Shown one piece after another: positions 8,109 to 10,852 of a stretch of 10,852 bases of DNA (positions within the stretch are counted from its first letter, which is position 1; every line of letters begins with the position of its first letter). A program made the position numbers and the translations under genes. The stretch lies in the NCBI GenBank assembly GCA_964443545.1, contig CAYUCV010000036.1:1-10852 (forward strand). The letters are read 5' to 3'. The notes beneath the pieces were generated by a model. It was given only the letters and a program-made list of their open reading frames with translations. It was not told the origin of the DNA and did no database searches. This DNA comes from JBAZKV01 sp964443545. GTDB lineage: Bacteria; Margulisbacteria; WOR-1; JAKLHX01; JBAZKV01.

Positions 8109-8728
8109 TATTTTTTGCCTTTTGCGGTATCAGCCGGTTTTTTCATTTTGCCCGCTTCAAGGACTTCGTCTATCAGGCCGTACTTGACAGCCTCTACCGG
8201 GGACATGTAGAAGTCCCTGTCGGTATCTTTTGCGATCTTTTCTATGCTCTGGCCGGTATGTTTGGCCAGGATAGAATTGAGAAGGCCTTTTATCTTGAGT
8301 ATTTCCTGCGCCTGTATCTCAATATCGGTCGCCTGTCCCTGTGCTCCCCCAAGCGGCTGGTGAATAAGCATCCTTGAATTAGGGAGCGCGAATCTTTTTC
8401 CTTTGTTGCCAGCCGCTAGAAGCAGAGCGCCCATGCTGGCCGCCTGGCCCACGCAGATGGTAGATATCGGCATCTGCACATACTGCATGGTGTCATAGAT
8501 CGCAAGCCCGGCTGTCACGACCCCTCCGGGAGAGTTTATGTATATGTAAGCCTCTTTGTCCCTGTCCTCTGCCTGAAGGAACAGTATCTGGGCGATTATC
8601 AGGTTGGCAATATCGTCGTCTATGCCCCCTCCGATAAAGATGATCCTCTCTTTAAGAAGCCTGGAATAGATGTCGTAGGCTCTCTCGCCTTTTGAGGTCT
8701 GCTCTATGACCATTGGAAGGACCGTCAT
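8108..8728 (-). CDS. clpP: ATP-dependent Clp protease proteolytic subunit
   Basis: Self-compartmentalised serine peptidase that forms the tetradecameric chamber served by ClpX, ClpA or ClpC unfoldases; 206 residues, complete. The catalytic triad is visible as Ser98 (GQAASMG), His123 (MLIHQPLGG) and Asp172 (DTDRDFYMS), at the same numbers as in the B. subtilis enzyme. The oxyanion-region YINSPGG is at 63-69. The N-terminus (MTVLPMVIEQTSKGERAYDIYSRLL) matches the family. The ATG at 8728 has AGGAG 6 nt upstream; an internal Met6 is an alternative but lacks such a site. It lies 18 nt after tig and shares one base with lon. The usual partner gene clpX is not between clpP and lon here, so the unfoldase must be encoded elsewhere. 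Confidence 0.98.
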   Translation of the reverse strand: MTVLPMVIEQTSKGERAYDIYSRLLKERIIFIGGGIDDDIANLIIAQILFLQAEDRDKEAYIYINSPGGVVTAGLAIYDTMQYVQMPISTICVGQAASMGALLLAAGNKGKRFALPNSRMLIHQPLGGAQGQATDIEIQAQEILKIKGLLNSILAKHTGQSIEKIAKDTDRDFYMSPVEAVKYGLIDEVLEAGKMKKPADTAKGKK

Positions 8729-8746
8729 GACTTGCTCCTTTCGAGG

Positions 8747-10027
8747 CTATTTTATCTTAGCATCCCTGACTATAATGTCCATAGCTTTTCTTCTAAGCAG
8801 ATGGTCTTTGATATAATCCCTTACAGCGGGGTTGGAGCTATAGTCCTGCACCTGGGCTCCGGATTCAAGGGCGGCGGCCTCTATTTCTTTCTGAAGTTCT
8901 TCTTCTGCGGCCTCCACTCCTTCGGCCTTGGCTATCGCTCTAAGCACCAGTTTGGCCTTGGCCCTTGAGGAAGCCCCCTGAAAAAGCTGCGACCTGAAAC
9001 CGGCCATGTCTGTCTTTCGGCTGGCCAGATAGCCTTCGAGCGTAAGCCCGGACCTTTCAAGATTGGCCCTGGTCTCATCAGCCATAGAATCGATCTCCCT
9101 CTCCACTATGGAGCGCGGGATATCGACCTTACTTTCCAGGGAAACGGCCTCAAGCAGAGAATCTTTAAGTCTTGCTTCTTCTTCCAATCTTGCGGACTCC
9201 TCAAATCTCCTGCGCAGGTCGCTCCGGTATTCTTCCACGGTCTTAAAAGAACTTATCTTGGAAACATATTCGTCATTGAACTCAGGCAGATCCCGTTCGA
9301 TGAGCTTGTTGAGTGATACTTTAAAATCCGCCTTCTTGCCGGCGAACCTGAAAATAAAATAGTCCTGCGGCAGGTCAACGGAGAACTCTTTGGAAGAGCC
9401 TATTTCCATTTCGTAAATGTTCTTGTCAAAATCAGGAGCTATCCGGTTGTCGCCCAAAAGTATGGGCAGGGACCTCTGGCTTAGGTCTTCTTCCTGCTTT
9501 CCCTCACAGGAGCCTTCTATGTCAAGTTCGGCTATATCGCCTTCCCGGGCTGCCCTGTCACTCACCTCTTTCAACTGGGCGCTTTGCTCAAGAATAGACT
9601 TGATATACGCATCAAGGTCTTTCTCCTCGATCGCCCGCTCTTTCTTCTCCGCCTTAAGCCCTTTATACTTGCCAAGTGTAACTTCCGGCTCAACATCCAC
9701 TTCCACGCCTAAAAGGCAGGACTCTTCTTCCTTGACAGAAATGACCTTGTAAGAAGGATAGTCCACAGGACGGAGTCCTGTTTCCTTGAGGATAGCGGGA
9801 TATGCTTCCTGCATTATGAAATCCGCGGCCCTGTCGTTGATCGCGTTCTTGTCGAACTGCTTCTCCAGCATCGACTTGGGGGCCTTGCCGGGCCTGAACC
9901 CGGGTATCTTTACGCTGCGGGCGGCCTCCTTATAGACTTTGTCAACCGCCTGCAGATATTCTTTATAATTCACCTCGAACTCAAGTGATACCCTGCTGCC
10001 GTTCTTTTCCTGCTTGACGATTTTCAA
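8747..10027 (-). CDS. tig: Trigger factor (ribosome-associated chaperone, peptidyl-prolyl isomerase)
   Basis: Binds the ribosomal exit tunnel and assists nascent-chain folding; 426 residues with the start chosen here. Seen: N-terminal ribosome-binding domain with the signature GFRPGKAP at about 43-50, an FKBP-like isomerase domain at about 155-245 (REGDIAELDIEG to the ADFKVSLNKLIERDLPEF end), then the long helical C-terminal chaperone arms. An upstream-extended frame to 10090 exists, but it would run through the tRNA-Gly gene and encode an Arg-rich non-family leader. I therefore start at TTG (10027), giving MKIVKQEKNGSRV, a typical trigger factor beginning. This TTG has AAGGAGAGG upstream with 6 nt spacing from AGGAG. 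The gene begins 22 nt after the tRNA-Gly 3' end and is followed by clpP after 18 nt. Confidence 0.97.
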   Translation of the reverse strand: MKIVKQEKNGSRVSLEFEVNYKEYLQAVDKVYKEAARSVKIPGFRPGKAPKSMLEKQFDKNAINDRAADFIMQEAYPAILKETGLRPVDYPSYKVISVKEEESCLLGVEVDVEPEVTLGKYKGLKAEKKERAIEEKDLDAYIKSILEQSAQLKEVSDRAAREGDIAELDIEGSCEGKQEEDLSQRSLPILLGDNRIAPDFDKNIYEMEIGSSKEFSVDLPQDYFIFRFAGKKADFKVSLNKLIERDLPEFNDEYVSKISSFKTVEEYRSDLRRRFEESARLEEEARLKDSLLEAVSLESKVDIPRSIVEREIDSMADETRANLERSGLTLEGYLASRKTDMAGFRSQLFQGASSRAKAKLVLRAIAKAEGVEAAEEELQKEIEAAALESGAQVQDYSSNPAVRDYIKDHLLRRKAMDIIVRDAKIK

Positions 10028-10033
10028 AAGCCT

Positions 10034-10038
10034 CTCCT
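10034..10038 (-). promoter_or_regulatory. Ribosome binding site that fixes the TTG start of tig
   Basis: The minus strand reads AAAGGAGAGGCTTTTG. AGGAG lies 6 nt before the TTG at 10027. No ATG or GTG in the tig frame lies near a comparable site, so TTG is the best start. Confidence 0.75.
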
Positions 10039-10042
10039 TTAT

Positions 10043-10049
10043 AAAAAAA
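10043..10049 (-). terminator. T7 run directly after tRNA-Gly, possible partial terminator before tig
   Basis: Seven T residues on the minus strand follow the last base of the tRNA acceptor stem with no gap, then ATAAAGGAG and the tig start. A stable stem followed by a T-run resembles an intrinsic terminator. The mature tRNA acceptor stem is not a simple hairpin, so termination may be weak. It could lower tig read-through relative to tRNA, or it could be only a 3'-processing or cleavage site. Confidence 0.35.
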
Positions 10050-10119
<70 letters not shown>

Positions 10120-10120
<1 letters not shown>

Positions 10121-10147
10121 ACCTCGACTCGCTGCGCTCGCTCGGTG
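10120..10147. repeat. Second copy of the GAGCGAG/AGCGAGTCGA repeat, in the tRNA-Gly leader
   Basis: The minus strand reads CACCGAGCGAGCGCAGCGAG followed by TCGAGGTG, bounded by CACC/GGTG inverted ends. It shares GAGCGAG and AGCGAGTCGA with the element inside ileS, in a shorter form lacking that copy's central part. It abuts the first base of the tRNA and lies inside the predicted transcribed leader. Imperfect pairing of the GC-rich arms could fold the leader RNA. Confidence 0.55.
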
Positions 10148-10184
10148 CAAGCCAACGCAAACTTAATCGTGCCAGTGTATCTGG

Positions 10185-10213
10185 ATTATAGCAAAAAGAG
10201 AGAGGGGCTTCAA
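10185..10213 (-). promoter_or_regulatory. Sigma-70-type promoter for tRNA-Gly-tig-clpP-lon
   Basis: -35 TTGAAG (10208-10213), a 17-nt spacer, and -10 TATAAT (10185-10190), all on the minus strand. Predicted transcription start is near 10178, giving a leader of about 58 nt before tRNA-Gly that includes the palindromic repeat. The match is near consensus, as expected for a stable-RNA promoter. Confidence 0.75.
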
Positions 10214-10230
10214 TAAAGGGTTTTCTATTA

Positions 10231-10236
10231 TATAAT
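10231..10236 (+). promoter_or_regulatory. -10 element of the GGQ-protein gene, probable leaderless transcript
   Basis: TATAAT followed by GAAAAT and the ATG at 10243, the same six-base geometry as ileS. No Shine-Dalgarno lies between the hexamer and the ATG. The -35 region is weak, with at best TTCAAT at 10209-10214 and 16-nt spacing. That region overlaps the -35 of the divergent tRNA-Gly promoter. Confidence 0.5.
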
Positions 10237-10242
10237 GAAAAT

Positions 10243-10602
10243 ATGGCATTTTTAAAAGAGTCCGATCTGATCGAAAAGTTTATCCGCTCTTCGGGTCCCG
10301 GCGGACAGAATGTCAATAAAGTATCCACCGCCGTTTACCTAAAGCACATTCCGACAGGTATCGAGGTTAAATGCGGAAGAGAAAGGTCCCAGGCGCTTAA
10401 CCGCGCTCTTGCCAGAAGGCTTTTGCAGCAAAAGATCGAGAATATGGTCCTGGGCAAACGATCGGCACAGCAGCAGAAGTTTGAAAAGATAAGAAGACAA
10501 AAGAGAAGAAGGTCGCGGCGCTCCAAAGAGAAGATGCTGAAAGACAAAAAGATCGTTTCCGCTAAAAAGATCTTTAGAAAAAAAGTTTCCGGTCTCGAGT
10601 AG
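10243..10602 (+). CDS. GGQ-motif peptide chain release factor-like protein (ArfB/MTRFR type)
   Basis: 119 residues. Residues 7-60 match the catalytic domain of class I release factors: SDLIEKFIRSSGPGGQNVNK with GGQ at 20-22, then TAVYLKHIPTGIEVKC and RSQALNRALARRLL. The stop-codon recognition domain of RF1/RF2 is absent. The C-terminal half (about 78-115) is a strongly basic Lys/Arg helix, as in ArfB and the mitochondrial protein MTRFR (C12orf65), which it resembles more in layout. Known relatives hydrolyse peptidyl-tRNA on stalled ribosomes or split subunits without reading a stop codon; that role is inferred here. The ATG at 10243 has no Shine-Dalgarno and sits six bases after TATAAT. It is divergent from the tRNA-tig operon, and its TAG stop directly abuts the stop of the SLH gene. 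The release-factor family call is firm; the subfamily is less sure. Confidence 0.92.
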   Translation: MAFLKESDLIEKFIRSSGPGGQNVNKVSTAVYLKHIPTGIEVKCGRERSQALNRALARRLLQQKIENMVLGKRSAQQQKFEKIRRQKRRRSRRSKEKMLKDKKIVSAKKIFRKKVSGLE

Positions 10603-10852
10603 TTAGTTCTCTGGGCTTCCCAGCATCTTGACTATCAGCTTTGCGACCCCTGCCCTGGTAAGGTCGTCTATTTTTTCGCCAACCTTCATCCTGTATAGGA
10701 TCATATCTGCCTCGGACCTTGTCACCGGGTTCATCGGCTTGAATGTGCCGTCAGGATAGCCCAATATCCATCCGTATTGCTTCGCCTCGCTAAGATATGC
10801 GGCAGCCCAGTGGCTTGCGGGCACATCGGCAAAGATGTCCGTATCTGCGGAC
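10603..10852 (-). CDS. SLH-domain protein, C-terminal fragment running off the window
   Basis: 83 codons from the window edge to a TAA at 10603-10605. The frame stays open to 10852, so the GTG at 10824 is internal rather than a start. Residues read SADTDIFADVPASHWAAAYL, then EAKQYGWILGYPDGTFKPMN and PVTRSEADMILYRM. This is an S-layer homology repeat with the FxDVPxxHWA opening and the GYPDGTFKPxxxVTRSE core. SLH domains attach exported proteins to cell-wall or secondary polymers. A short tail (LTRAGVAKLIVKMLGSPEN) resembles the second half of a further, degenerate SLH repeat. The N-terminus, signal peptide and any other domain are outside the window. Confidence 0.88.
   Translation of the reverse strand, partial: SADTDIFADVPASHWAAAYLSEAKQYGWILGYPDGTFKPMNPVTRSEADMILYRMKVGEKIDDLTRAGVAKLIVKMLGSPEN
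10611..10623. other. Compact hairpin at the convergent junction of the GGQ gene and the SLH gene
   Basis: CTGGG-CTT-CCCAG is a perfect 5-bp stem with a 3-base loop in the last codons of the SLH gene (LGSPE). It starts 8 nt after the stop of the GGQ gene. No T-run follows on either strand. It mirrors the hairpin at 5604-5618 in position and size. Confidence 0.3.

Noticed and set aside
10603..10824. SLH protein as a complete 73-residue protein starting with GTG at 10824
   Set aside because: The frame continues upstream to the window edge and the residues there (FADVPASHW) complete the SLH motif, so the GTG is internal.

Overview
The window is a gene-dense bacterial segment of about 47% GC (by eye). 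It is almost wholly housekeeping, with one unrecognised gene and two surface or translation-rescue genes. TAA, TAG and TGA all end recognisable genes, so the standard stop codons apply. The last gene carries an S-layer homology (SLH) domain. Two genes appear to be transcribed without a leader, one gene starts with TTG, and the tRNA lacks an encoded CCA. These traits fit an environmental, probably uncultivated lineage with an S-layer-type envelope. Margulisbacteria/WOR-1-like is my tentative guess only; no gene here is a decisive taxonomic marker.

Layout. 1-3799, minus strand: ileS (isoleucyl-tRNA synthetase) followed by ahcY (S-adenosylhomocysteine hydrolase, cut by the window edge), coupled by a Shine-Dalgarno sequence that overlaps the ileS stop. 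A 156-nt divergent spacer (3800-3955) holds an extended -10 promoter placed so close to the ileS ATG that its mRNA is probably leaderless, plus a short palindrome. 3956-5593, plus strand: a 545-residue, highly helical cytoplasmic protein that I do not recognise. 5601-10120, minus strand: a proteostasis operon read as tRNA-Gly(GCC), tig (trigger factor), clpP and lon, driven by a good sigma-70-type promoter at 10185-10213. clpX, which often sits between clpP and lon, is absent from this position. 10243-10602, plus strand: a small GGQ-motif release-factor-like protein, probably leaderless, whose promoter region overlaps that of the tRNA-tig operon. 10603-10852, minus strand: the C-terminal end of an SLH-domain protein.

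How they work together. The right half is a protein-quality-control neighbourhood. Trigger factor binds nascent chains, ClpP and Lon degrade failed products, and the GGQ protein may release peptides from stalled ribosomes. It faces the operon across a shared promoter region. The left half joins a tRNA-charging enzyme to methyl-cycle recycling.

The most unusual items are non-coding. A GAGCGAG/AGCGAGTCGA-type palindromic repeat occurs in frame inside ileS and again in the tRNA-Gly leader. Two genes share the geometry TATAAT, six bases, ATG. Both convergent gene junctions carry a compact hairpin in the last codons of the minus-strand gene. No stretch longer than about 160 bases is without a gene.
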